Source of the DNA: Bacteroides_D sp963546395
GTDB taxonomy: Bacteria > Bacteroidota > Bacteroidia > Bacteroidales > CAJPTX01
Assembly (NCBI GenBank): GCA_963546395.1
Contig: CAUUMS010000026.1
Coordinates: forward strand, 1-19,631
DNA: 19,631 bases
Reading direction: 5' to 3'
Both the position numbers and the translations under genes were made by a program. Every line of letters begins with the position of its first letter. Positions within the stretch are counted from its first letter, which is position 1. Below the pieces are notes generated by a model. The model was not told the origin of the DNA and made no database searches. It saw nothing but the letters and a program-made list of their open reading frames with translations. Of this stretch, positions 1 through 7,468 are shown piece by piece.

Positions 1-977
1 AGGAGGTGAAGATCCTCCAGGTGGATAAGGAACAGAAGCCTACCCACCTTGCGGATCAGATATACTTCGAGGTGAGGGCTGGCGATAAGTTCGATGCGCT
101 GACGCGGATTATCGACATTGAGCCTGAGTTTTACGGGCTGGTGTTCTGCCGCACGCGTAACGATGTGGATGAGCTGACCATGCGTCTGGCTGAGCGCGGT
201 TACAGCGCCGAGGGGCTGCACGGTGAGATAACGCAGGCGCAGCGTGAGAAGACGCTCAACAAGTTTCGTAAGCGTCTGGTAAACATTCTGGTAGCCACCG
301 ATGTGGCAGCCCGCGGGATAGACATTGCCGATCTGTCCCATGTGATCAACTACAGCCTGCCGCAGGATCCGGAGTCCTACGTGCACCGGGTGGGGCGCAC
401 GGGGCGCGCCGGGAAGCAGGGGACGGCCATCACGTTCGTCACGCCTGCCGAGTACCGGCGTTTGCTGTTCTTCCAGAAGTCTATCAAGTTCAAGATACGC
501 CGGGAGACCCTCCCCAACGCGGAGGACATCGTTGAGGTTAAGCGGATGCTGCTGCTCGAGCAGCTCGGTGAGATCATCGGCAGCGGCCAGTATGAGGATT
601 ACCTCGACATGGCCCAGGGGATCCTCACGAAGCATGAGCCCGATGTGGCTCTGGCAGCCCTGTTCCGCATGGCCTACAAGAGCGATCTCGACGTGTCGAG
701 CTATCAGGAGGTGAGGGGCTTTAAGGTGGATCGCAAGGGCACCACGCGTCTATTTGTGGCCTTGGGTAAGCGTGATGGCTACTCGCCGCGCAAGCTCATC
801 GACTTCATTTGCGATGAGGGCAAGATACGCGGGCGCGACATCGATGATGTGGCCGTGCTCGAGGAGTTCTCCTTCATCACGGTGCCCTACGAGGAGGCGA
901 TGCGTCTGCTGGACGTGTTCTCCCAGCATCGGGTGGATGGCAAACCGTTGATGTCTAAGGCTAAGGAGCGTAACTAG
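1..977 (+). CDS. deaD: DEAD-box ATP-dependent RNA helicase, C-terminal part (5' partial)
   Basis: The open frame runs in from the left edge, so the N-terminal ATP-binding half (Q motif, Walker A, DEAD) is outside the window. What remains is the second RecA-like domain, with motif IV (GLVFCRTR), motif V (VATDVAARGID) and motif VI (HRVGRTGRAG, near 380-410). A basic linker follows, then a C-terminal segment at about 730-950 (RLFVALGKRDGYSPRKLIDF...) that looks like the DbpA-type RRM-like RNA-binding domain. Enzymes of this type unwind short RNA duplexes in the cytoplasm during ribosome assembly or mRNA turnover, often in the cold. The DeaD/CsdA or DbpA-like assignment rests on the C-terminal domain; which rRNA or mRNA it acts on cannot be told. 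The neighbouring rRNA methyltransferase 60 bp downstream fits a ribosome-biogenesis role. Confidence 0.9.
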   Translation, partial: EVKILQVDKEQKPTHLADQIYFEVRAGDKFDALTRIIDIEPEFYGLVFCRTRNDVDELTMRLAERGYSAEGLHGEITQAQREKTLNKFRKRLVNILVATDVAARGIDIADLSHVINYSLPQDPESYVHRVGRTGRAGKQGTAITFVTPAEYRRLLFFQKSIKFKIRRETLPNAEDIVEVKRMLLLEQLGEIIGSGQYEDYLDMAQGILTKHEPDVALAALFRMAYKSDLDVSSYQEVRGFKVDRKGTTRLFVALGKRDGYSPRKLIDFICDEGKIRGRDIDDVAVLEEFSFITVPYEEAMRLLDVFSQHRVDGKPLMSKAKERN

Positions 978-1037
978 GGGTTGGTGTTCGGGTACTTCAC
1001 AGAAGGATAAACGGCTCGGGAAGATTACTGGCAAATC

Positions 1038-2198
1038 ATGGAAGAGACGGCACGTTACGTGGCAAAAACACTCCAGGGGCTCGAGGCCCCGCTGGCCGAG
1101 GAGCTCAGGGCTCTGGGGGCGCAGGGCGTTGAGGAGGGGTGTCGCGCCGTAACTTTCGAGGGCGATAAGGCCATGCTGTACAAGGCCAACTTCTTTCTGC
1201 GCACGGCCTTGCGGATCCTGAAACCGCTGTACTCGTTCGAGGCGAAGGATGCGGATGAGCTCTACGCGCATGCGCTCACGTTCGAGTGGGAGAGCGTGAT
1301 GAATCTCTCACAGCGGTTCGCCATTGACAGCGTGGTCAACTCGGAGGTGTTTACCCACTCTAAGTTTGCCGCATTGCGGGTGAAGGATGCCATAGTCGAT
1401 CAGTTCCGCAACCGCATGGGTCGCCGGCCATTCGTGGATCCGGTTGAGCCCGACGTCCGTATCCATTTGCATATCCATGACACCCAGTGCAGCCTGCTAC
1501 TCGACTCGTCGGGGGAGTCGCTGCACCTGCGTGGTTACCGCAAGGCGAATGACGTGGCCCCGCTCAACGAGGTGCTGGCTGCGGGCATGGTGCTCCTGAG
1601 CGGCTGGAACGGGGAGGTGCCATTTATCGACCCGATGTGTGGGTCGGGCACGCTGCTCATCGAGGCGGCATTGATTGCACGCGGCATTGCCCCGGGGATA
1701 TTCCGGCGGCGATTCGGGTTTGAGGCGTGGGATGATTTTGATCGGCAGCTGCTGGAGGAGATCAGCAATGATGATTCCTACGAGCGTGATAGCGATGCGC
1801 TGATAACGGGATCCGATGTGTCTGAGAAGGCCGTGCAGGCGGCTCTGGCCAATGTGGCCGGGGCGAGCCTAAAGAAGGCGATCCATGTGCAGAAGCTCTC
1901 GGTCTTCGAGTACCACCCGCCACGCATCCCGGGCATCGTGGTGACAAACCCGCCCTACGGGGAGCGGCTTAAGCAGTTTCAAATCGATTCGTTTTACGAG
2001 CAGCTGGGCGATTGTTTCAAGCAGGGCTACGACGGCTGGGAGGTGTGGATGCTGACGGGCAACCGGGTGGCCATGCGGAGCTTTGGCCTGCATCCATCAC
2101 GGACGATCTCTCTGGCCAATGGGCCCATTGAGTGCAAGTTTCAGCGTTTCGACATGTACAAGGGGAGTCGCAAGGGAATGCCGCCTAGCGACGATTAG
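1038..2198 (+). CDS. rlmL: THUMP-domain class I SAM-dependent rRNA (guanine-N2)-methyltransferase, RlmL/YpsC type
   Basis: The protein is 386 residues, the length of the stand-alone YpsC/RlmL form rather than the double-domain E. coli RlmL-RlmK fusion. An N-terminal ferredoxin-like plus THUMP region (about residues 1-155) would bind RNA. The catalytic Rossmann fold follows, with SAM motif I DPMCGSGT (198-205), an acidic motif II region (GSDVSEKA, about 258-265) and the amino-methyltransferase motif NPPY (304-307) in TNPPYGERL. Members methylate the exocyclic N2 of a guanine in 23S rRNA; G2445 is the E. coli RlmL target, and carrying that over to this organism is inference. The ATG at 1038 follows an A/T-rich stretch without a Shine-Dalgarno sequence. 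A tRNA guanine methyltransferase (TrmN/Trm14 family) has the same architecture and is the main alternative. Confidence 0.88.
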   Translation: MEETARYVAKTLQGLEAPLAEELRALGAQGVEEGCRAVTFEGDKAMLYKANFFLRTALRILKPLYSFEAKDADELYAHALTFEWESVMNLSQRFAIDSVVNSEVFTHSKFAALRVKDAIVDQFRNRMGRRPFVDPVEPDVRIHLHIHDTQCSLLLDSSGESLHLRGYRKANDVAPLNEVLAAGMVLLSGWNGEVPFIDPMCGSGTLLIEAALIARGIAPGIFRRRFGFEAWDDFDRQLLEEISNDDSYERDSDALITGSDVSEKAVQAALANVAGASLKKAIHVQKLSVFEYHPPRIPGIVVTNPPYGERLKQFQIDSFYEQLGDCFKQGYDGWEVWMLTGNRVAMRSFGLHPSRTISLANGPIECKFQRFDMYKGSRKGMPPSDD

Positions 2199-2229
2199 CG
2201 CAATGGATGGGGCGTGATGCCTCGTGGGT

Positions 2230-2805
2230 ATGCAGGGTGGTTTAGCAGCTTTCGACGTTTACGATACGCTCAAGGCGAGTGATGGGTGGGAGATCATCAC
2301 CCGCTACGTGGGGCCCATCGATGAGGGTATCGTGTCGAGCGCGCTCGAGGGGCTAGATGGTGCCCTCGCGGGACGCTGCCAGCCGTCCTACGCCCGAAAG
2401 GTCTACAGCATCCTGGTGGAGGATCTCCAGAATCTGTACCACCATGCCGACTATTACCCCACGTGGTTTATCTGCCCGATAATGGGGGCTCCCCGGAGCT
2501 TTGGGTCATTCTGCATTGGCTTTGAGGGGGAAGAGTGCCAGATTCTGACGGGCAATTTTGTGAGCCGGGCGCAGATGCTGGATCTGCGGTACCGCATCGA
2601 TGTGTTGAATGCGATGGAACCGGAGGCCGTCCGCATTCGTTACCGGACGATACTGAACAATCAGAGCTACTCGAGCAAGGGTGGGGGAGGGTTGGGCCTG
2701 GTGGACATGCTCCGCAAGGCGCGCCATCCGCTCCGCTACTCGTTTGTGCAAGTGGAGGACGATTATTACTTTTACACACTGCTAGTGAGCGTTGAGAACG
2801 CATAA
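2230..2805 (+). CDS. siaB: SiaB family protein kinase (GHKL-type, DUF6272)
   Basis: This 191-residue protein has a minimal histidine-kinase-like ATPase fold. An N-box-like ExxxN is visible (E64-N68 in VEDLQN, followed by LYHHA), and a glycine-rich lid GGGGLGL lies near residues 151-157, close to the C-terminus. There is no sensor, dimerisation or membrane segment. In Pseudomonas aeruginosa SiaB phosphorylates SiaC on a threonine, antagonised by the phosphatase SiaA, to control the diguanylate cyclase SiaD. Here the next gene is the SiaC partner, joined through TAATG, which strongly supports the call; neither SiaA nor SiaD is nearby. The start is ambiguous: GTG at 2224 would add two residues and neither has a Shine-Dalgarno sequence; ATG 2230 is preferred. 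What signal it reads in this organism is unknown. Confidence 0.85.
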   Translation: MQGGLAAFDVYDTLKASDGWEIITRYVGPIDEGIVSSALEGLDGALAGRCQPSYARKVYSILVEDLQNLYHHADYYPTWFICPIMGAPRSFGSFCIGFEGEECQILTGNFVSRAQMLDLRYRIDVLNAMEPEAVRIRYRTILNNQSYSSKGGGGLGLVDMLRKARHPLRYSFVQVEDDYYFYTLLVSVENA

Positions 2806-3188
2806 TGCCTGACACCATGGAGATTTTGAAAATAGTTGGCACCGCGAAGACACCGACCATAGAGCTTAACCCATCGGGCGTGCTCGTGCTGGAGGGGCGT
2901 TCCATTCCCGAGGACTCGATAGAGTTCTACAAGCCCGTGGTGGACTGGCTCACGGAGTACTCCAAGAGCCCCTCGGACGTGACTGAGCTACAGGTGCGGC
3001 TGGAGTATTTCAACACCAGCTCGTCGAAGTGTATCCTCGATATTTTCAAGCGTCTGGATGCCGTGATGCAGGGCGGGGGTAAGGTTGTGGTGAAGTGGTT
3101 CTACGGCGAAGATGATGAGGATATGCGTGAGGCCGGGGAGGATTACCAGGAGATTGTGAAGATTCCTTTCCAGCTGATTAGCCGTTAG
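2805..3188 (+). CDS. siaC: SiaC family regulatory phosphoprotein (DUF1987)
   Basis: This 127-residue soluble protein is of the DUF1987/SiaC family. The hallmark EYFNTSSSK lies at residues 67-75; the threonine in it (T71, or T67 if the second ATG at 2817 is used) corresponds by family to the residue phosphorylated by SiaB (T68 in P. aeruginosa). The C-terminal half (GGKVVVKWFYGEDDEDM...EIVKIPF) is the acidic beta segment usual for the family. Its ATG shares one base with the stop codon of siaB (TAATG), implying translational coupling and matched amounts of kinase and substrate. In Pseudomonas, unphosphorylated SiaC binds and activates a diguanylate cyclase; no GGDEF gene is in this window, so the output here is unknown. 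A strong hairpin 10 nt after the stop probably ends the unit. Confidence 0.88.
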   Translation: MPDTMEILKIVGTAKTPTIELNPSGVLVLEGRSIPEDSIEFYKPVVDWLTEYSKSPSDVTELQVRLEYFNTSSSKCILDIFKRLDAVMQGGGKVVVKWFYGEDDEDMREAGEDYQEIVKIPFQLISR

Positions 3189-3198
3189 CACTGGCCCG

Positions 3199-3228
3199 GG
3201 CTTCGCCGCGGGTCAGCGCGGCGAAGCC
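3199..3228 (+). terminator. GC-rich hairpin after siaC, candidate transcript end
   Basis: A perfect 12-bp stem (GGCTTCGCCGCG at 3199-3210 against 3217-3228) closes a 6-nt loop and begins 10 nt after the siaC stop codon. No T-tract follows (the next bases are GCTGATCGG), so it is not a canonical intrinsic terminator; it could act with Rho or mark a stabilised 3' end. Direction is inferred from the flanking genes. Confidence 0.5.
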
Positions 3229-3368
3229 GCTGATCGGGAGGATGCCAGTGGTGTAATGTTGCGAGGTGGTATGCCACACCCAGGGATACACTACGGTGCT
3301 TGGGGTGGTAACGTGCCTTACGTGGCGTGGGGCCCGGGCTGGGCGATGCGCACCGAAATGGGTAGGTC

Positions 3369-6300
3369 TTGGCCTTATTGACGCGAGACGATTCGCACGC
3401 CCTGCTGCGCTCTGTGATGCTTCGGTATGCATCCTTAGCTCAGAGCAGGCGGCTCGTGTCTTTGCACGAGGCCGGTAAGCCGGTGCACGTGAAGGGACTC
3501 GTGGGCTCGGCAGCCGACCTGTTGCAGGCTGCCATCCATGAGCAATCGGCTACCACGTCGCTCATACTCGCCGAGAGCGATGAGGATGCAGCTTACGCAT
3601 TCTCCGATTTGCAGGGCCTGTATGGGCCCGAGGCGTTAGTATATTTCCCTTCATCCTTCGGCTCCGCAGTTGCCAAGGGGCGCATGCCGGAGCGCACGAT
3701 ACAGCGGCTTGAGCTCGTGGGGCGGCAGGCCGCTTTGGCTGGTGGGCAGGAGCGTTGCATCATCATCTCGTCGCTCGCCGCTGTGGGTGAGCGGTTTGTC
3801 TCAGCAGCTCGCTACGCATCTAGCTCTATGCCGCTCGAAGTGGGTCAGGAGATACCCCCAGAGCAGCTCGCTGAGCAGTTTGAGGCACTCGGATTTGCCC
3901 AGGTTGAGTTCGTCTACGAGCCGGGGCAGTACGCCCGCCGCGGTTCCATCGTCGATGTGTTTTCATACGCCGATGCGCTGCCATACCGAATCGATTTCCT
4001 GGGCGATTCGATCGATTCGATACGGCAGTTCGACGTAGAGACGCAGCTCTCCACCAGTCGGGTCGAGAGTATGATGGTGGTATCTGCCGCCAGCGAATGT
4101 GCCCCCGATGAGATGCAGCATCTGCTGGCCATGCTGCCACCAGAGACGTTCGTATGGGGGACAGATCTGGGGGCTGGCCTGGAGCGGTACGCTGACTGGC
4201 GTGCTAAGATGCCGGATAGCCAGCATCCACTTCTCTTGGAGGCAGAGGAGCTCCGCGCTCTCCTGCAAGGGTTTGCCCTGCTGGAGCAGGGGATAAGCAC
4301 GTTGCATGCTGGGGCAGAGACAGTGCAGTACAGCACAACGCCCCAGCCGGTTTTTAAGAAGAACTTCAATCTCCTGGCGGCTGCTATCAGCTCCAATGCT
4401 GCGGCTGGTACAGAGACGCTGTTGCTAGCCGATCAGCGTAGCCAACTCTGGCGCCTGGAGTCTATATTCAACGACCTACACCTTCCCGTAAATGCCTACC
4501 AGCTGGTGCAGTACGCCTTACGGGCCGGATTCACAGACTCCGATCTCGGGGTAAGCATATTCACCGATCACCAGCTGTTCGATCGCTTTCACAAGTTCAC
4601 CTTACGTAAGCAGTTACCTCGCCGGGATGCGCTGAGCGTGAACAAGATGCAGGCGCTAAAGCCTGGCGACTACGTGGTGCACGTGGATCATGGGATAGGA
4701 ATCTTCGAGGGCCTTGTCCGCAGGGAGGAGAACGGCACCACACAAGAGTACGTGTGCCTGTCCTACCGCGATAAGGATACGCTCCTGGTGCGGATTCACA
4801 ACCTGCATCGCCTCTCCAAGTATCGGGGAAAGGAGGGGGAACCTCCCGTGGTGCACAAGCTGGGGTCTGGGGTGTGGGCACGCATGAAGCAGCGGGCCAA
4901 GGGCAAGATGAAGGACATCGCCCGTGAGCTCATTCTGCTCTATGCTCGCCGACGGACCGAGGAGGGCTTTGCCTTTTCACCCGACTCCTACCTGCAGGAG
5001 GCCCTGGAGGCCTCGTTCATCTACCAAGATACCCCCGATCAGATTGCTGCCACGCAGGCCGTGAAGCAGGACATGGAACGCCCCATCCCTATGGATCGGT
5101 TAGTGTGCGGCGATGTGGGATTTGGTAAGACGGAGATTGCCGTCCGTGCTGCCTTTAAGGCGACGGCCGATAGCAAGCAGGTGGCTGTGCTGGTTCCTAC
5201 GACGGTGCTCGCCTTGCAGCATTATAAGACGTTCTCGTCGCGTTTGGCAGAGATGCCGTGTCGGGTTGAGCTGCTGTCCCGCATGCGCAGTGCCAAGGAG
5301 CAGAGGGCAATTCTGGACGGCTTGCGCGAGGGGCGTGTCGACATCGTCATCGGTACGCATGCCCTGTTGCGCTCTGCGGTGGATTTCCACGATCTCGGCC
5401 TGTTGATTGTGGATGAGGAGCAGAAGTTTGGCGTGGCAGCCAAGGATAAGCTGAAGCAGCTGCGGGCCAGCGTGGATACGCTGACGCTGACGGCTACGCC
5501 GATACCACGCACATTGCAGTTCTCGCTGATGGGGGCCAGGGATCTGTCTATCATCAGCACGCCTCCGCCCAATCGATACCCCATTCACACGGAGGTTTGC
5601 CATTTCGACCGTGGTCGCATTGCCGAGGCCATACACTACGAGGTAAACCGGGGGGGGCAGATCTTCTTCATCCACAACGTGGTGCAGAGCCTGCCGATGA
5701 TGCACCAGATGCTCTGCGAAATAGTGCCCGACCTACGCATTGCGGTGGCCCATGGACAAATGCGCCCCACTGAGCTAGAGCAGGTGATGCTGGATTTCAT
5801 GGCCGGAGATTACGATGTGCTACTCTGCACGGCCATTGTGGAGTCGGGGCTCGATATCCCGAATGCTAATACGATCATCATCAACGATGGGCACCGTTTT
5901 GGGCTGAGCGATCTGCATCAGCTAAGGGGACGGGTAGGTCGCACGAATCAGAAGGCGTATTGCTATGTTCTAATCCCCTATACGGAGGAATTGACGGCCG
6001 AAGCTCGTCGGCGGTTGAAGGCTCTGGAGGAGTTCTCCGAGTTGGGTAGCGGCATGAATATCGCCATGCAGGATCTCGACATTCGTGGTGCGGGCAACCT
6101 GCTTGGGGCGGAGCAGAGCGGTTTCATCGTGGATCTGGGCTTTGAGACGTACCATCGCATCCTTGATGAGGCAATGCATGAGCTCAAACTGGACGAGTTC
6201 AAAGGTCTATTCCCTCAGGATCAGGAGGGAATGAGCTATGTGCAGCCGGCCGATTGTATCGTGGAGAGCGATTTGGACATCTCGTTGCCGGAGGATTTTG

Positions 6301-6701
6301 TGCAGAGCCCGGCTGAGCGTTTGCGGCTCTACCGTGAAATAGACTCCCTGCACAGTGAGGAGGAGCTCACACGCTATGTGAAGGCCCTGCGGGATCGCTT
6401 TGGCGAGCTCCCGGAGCAGGCCAAAGCACTGGTCGAAATCCCACCGCTCAAGTGGCACGCCGCAGAGTTGGGTGTGGAGAAGGTGCTGCTACGCCGCGGC
6501 CAGCTTACGCTTCAATTCGTCCGGCCGATTAATTCGCCCTTCTACCAATCGGAGCTCTTCGGGCGGATACTGGGCAACGTGAAGCAACAGGTCAACCAGT
6601 GCCAGCTGCGGCAGTCTGAGAATGCCCTACGCCTGGAGGTGCGCAATGTGCCCACTGTGTCAGCGGCCATCGAGGCGATGCAGATGCTAGCCAGGGCCTA
6701 G
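3369..6701 (+). CDS. mfd: Transcription-repair coupling factor Mfd
   Basis: Mfd is a large ATP-driven translocase that removes RNA polymerase stalled at DNA lesions and recruits UvrA. The 1110-residue length fits the family. In order: a UvrB-like module (RRGSIVDVF near residue 190); the CarD-like RNA-polymerase-interacting domain (PGDYVVHVDHGIGIFEG, near 430-450); and an SF2 translocase with Walker A GDVGFGKTE (about 581-589), DEEQ box (VDEEQKFG, about 681-688), motif III TATPIPRTL (about 706-714) and the RecG-like VGR-containing C-lobe. The TRCF C-terminal domain occupies about residues 950-1090. The start is uncertain: TTG 3369 is taken because the frame is conserved-looking from about there; TTG 3378, GTG 3414 and ATG 3417 are alternatives, the last giving a slightly short N-terminus compared with the Bacteroidales homologues I remember. 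It lies 14 bp before coaX. Confidence 0.96.
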   Translation: MALLTRDDSHALLRSVMLRYASLAQSRRLVSLHEAGKPVHVKGLVGSAADLLQAAIHEQSATTSLILAESDEDAAYAFSDLQGLYGPEALVYFPSSFGSAVAKGRMPERTIQRLELVGRQAALAGGQERCIIISSLAAVGERFVSAARYASSSMPLEVGQEIPPEQLAEQFEALGFAQVEFVYEPGQYARRGSIVDVFSYADALPYRIDFLGDSIDSIRQFDVETQLSTSRVESMMVVSAASECAPDEMQHLLAMLPPETFVWGTDLGAGLERYADWRAKMPDSQHPLLLEAEELRALLQGFALLEQGISTLHAGAETVQYSTTPQPVFKKNFNLLAAAISSNAAAGTETLLLADQRSQLWRLESIFNDLHLPVNAYQLVQYALRAGFTDSDLGVSIFTDHQLFDRFHKFTLRKQLPRRDALSVNKMQALKPGDYVVHVDHGIGIFEGLVRREENGTTQEYVCLSYRDKDTLLVRIHNLHRLSKYRGKEGEPPVVHKLGSGVWARMKQRAKGKMKDIARELILLYARRRTEEGFAFSPDSYLQEALEASFIYQDTPDQIAATQAVKQDMERPIPMDRLVCGDVGFGKTEIAVRAAFKATADSKQVAVLVPTTVLALQHYKTFSSRLAEMPCRVELLSRMRSAKEQRAILDGLREGRVDIVIGTHALLRSAVDFHDLGLLIVDEEQKFGVAAKDKLKQLRASVDTLTLTATPIPRTLQFSLMGARDLSIISTPPPNRYPIHTEVCHFDRGRIAEAIHYEVNRGGQIFFIHNVVQSLPMMHQMLCEIVPDLRIAVAHGQMRPTELEQVMLDFMAGDYDVLLCTAIVESGLDIPNANTIIINDGHRFGLSDLHQLRGRVGRTNQKAYCYVLIPYTEELTAEARRRLKALEEFSELGSGMNIAMQDLDIRGAGNLLGAEQSGFIVDLGFETYHRILDEAMHELKLDEFKGLFPQDQEGMSYVQPADCIVESDLDISLPEDFVQSPAERLRLYREIDSLHSEEELTRYVKALRDRFGELPEQAKALVEIPPLKWHAAELGVEKVLLRRGQLTLQFVRPINSPFYQSELFGRILGNVKQQVNQCQLRQSENALRLEVRNVPTVSAAIEAMQMLARA

Positions 6702-6715
6702 GGCCCATTATCACT

Positions 6716-7468
6716 ATGCCTGCGCACTGTAACCTGGTGATCGATGCGGGGAACACTCGCCTGAAGGTGGGCCTCTTCCACAGCGGAGAGCTCGTGTGGA
6801 CAGATCTGTTGCAGGATTACTCCCAGCTGTCGGAGCTTTCACTCCCCAGTGAGTACGCAGTATCGGGCATTATGGTGTCATCGGTGGGGGTAGAGCCTCG
6901 CAGCATTCTTGCACAGCTGGACACCACGGTTCCAACACATGTGCTGGGTTCCTCTAGCCATTTGCCCTTTGCCAATCACTATAGCACCCCGGAGACATTG
7001 GGCACGGATCGTATAGCGGCTGTGGCTGGAGCTCACTACGCTTTTCCGGACACCCATTGCTTAGTGGTGGATGCGGGGACAGCACTAACCTGCGATGTCC
7101 TTCATGCATCTAGGGGGTACTTGGGGGGGACGATTTCACCAGGGCTCAGCCTTCGTTTTCAGGCATTGCATCAGCATACGGCTCGCCTGCCATCGGTCGA
7201 CGTGCAGGGCGATGTGCCACTGTGGGGTACGTCTACCGCCGATTGCATAAGGGCAGGCGTAGTGCGTAGCATTGTTAGCGAAATCGATACCTTTGCGGAG
7301 CAGCTCGCCGGACAGATAGGAAGTGTACACGTACTTTTGACGGGGGGTGATGCGTTACTTTTGCACGGAAAGCTAATTTGTCGCAATTTTGTACACCCGA
7401 ATCTAGTACTGCACGGACTGAACGGGCTACTCGAATTACAATGCAAAGGACACTACAATACGCTATAG
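6716..7468 (+). CDS. coaX: Type III pantothenate kinase
   Basis: CoaX phosphorylates pantothenate, the first step of coenzyme A synthesis, using an ASKHA-fold active site and normally not feedback-inhibited by CoA. At 250 residues it is of family length. Visible motifs are the phosphate-binding DAGNT (residues 10-14), the GTDR motif (96-99), VDAGTALTCD (118-127) and GGTISPG (137-143), plus a late LTGGDA. The aspartate after GT in GTDR and the one in VDAGTA belong to the conserved catalytic set. ATG 6716 is 14 bp after the mfd stop, without a Shine-Dalgarno sequence. Its last 28 bp overlap the start of the outer-membrane protein gene in another frame. Its 3' end is unusually rich in promoter -7-like motifs, described separately. 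Confidence 0.95.
   Translation: MPAHCNLVIDAGNTRLKVGLFHSGELVWTDLLQDYSQLSELSLPSEYAVSGIMVSSVGVEPRSILAQLDTTVPTHVLGSSSHLPFANHYSTPETLGTDRIAAVAGAHYAFPDTHCLVVDAGTALTCDVLHASRGYLGGTISPGLSLRFQALHQHTARLPSVDVQGDVPLWGTSTADCIRAGVVRSIVSEIDTFAEQLAGQIGSVHVLLTGGDALLLHGKLICRNFVHPNLVLHGLNGLLELQCKGHYNTL
7288..7363 (+). promoter_or_regulatory. Cluster of three TAnnTTTG -7-like boxes inside the coaX 3' end
   Basis: Three exact matches to the Bacteroidota -7 box occur within 76 bp: TACCTTTG at 7288-7295, TACTTTTG at 7332-7339 and TACTTTTG at 7356-7363. They are 78-153 bp upstream of the outer-membrane protein start at 7441. None has a TTG at the usual 19-21 bp upstream distance, so an internal promoter is only a possibility. 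TTTG at 7336-7339 sits 16 bp before the third box. Confidence 0.25.

Noticed and set aside
1..8. AGGAGGTG at the very start of the window as a ribosome binding site with a GTG start at 6
   Set aside because: The frame is open to the window edge and lies in the middle of a helicase whose N-terminal half must be upstream; these bases are coding (Glu-Val).
2468..2905. 145-residue minus-strand frame over siaB/siaC
   Set aside because: It is antisense to two genes with recognised family motifs and is low-complexity Ser/Pro-rich, typical of a shadow frame in GC-rich DNA.
5100..5705. 201-residue minus-strand frame inside mfd
   Set aside because: It lies opposite the highly conserved Mfd translocase motifs and is His/Arg/Gln-rich, as expected from the reverse of that coding sequence.
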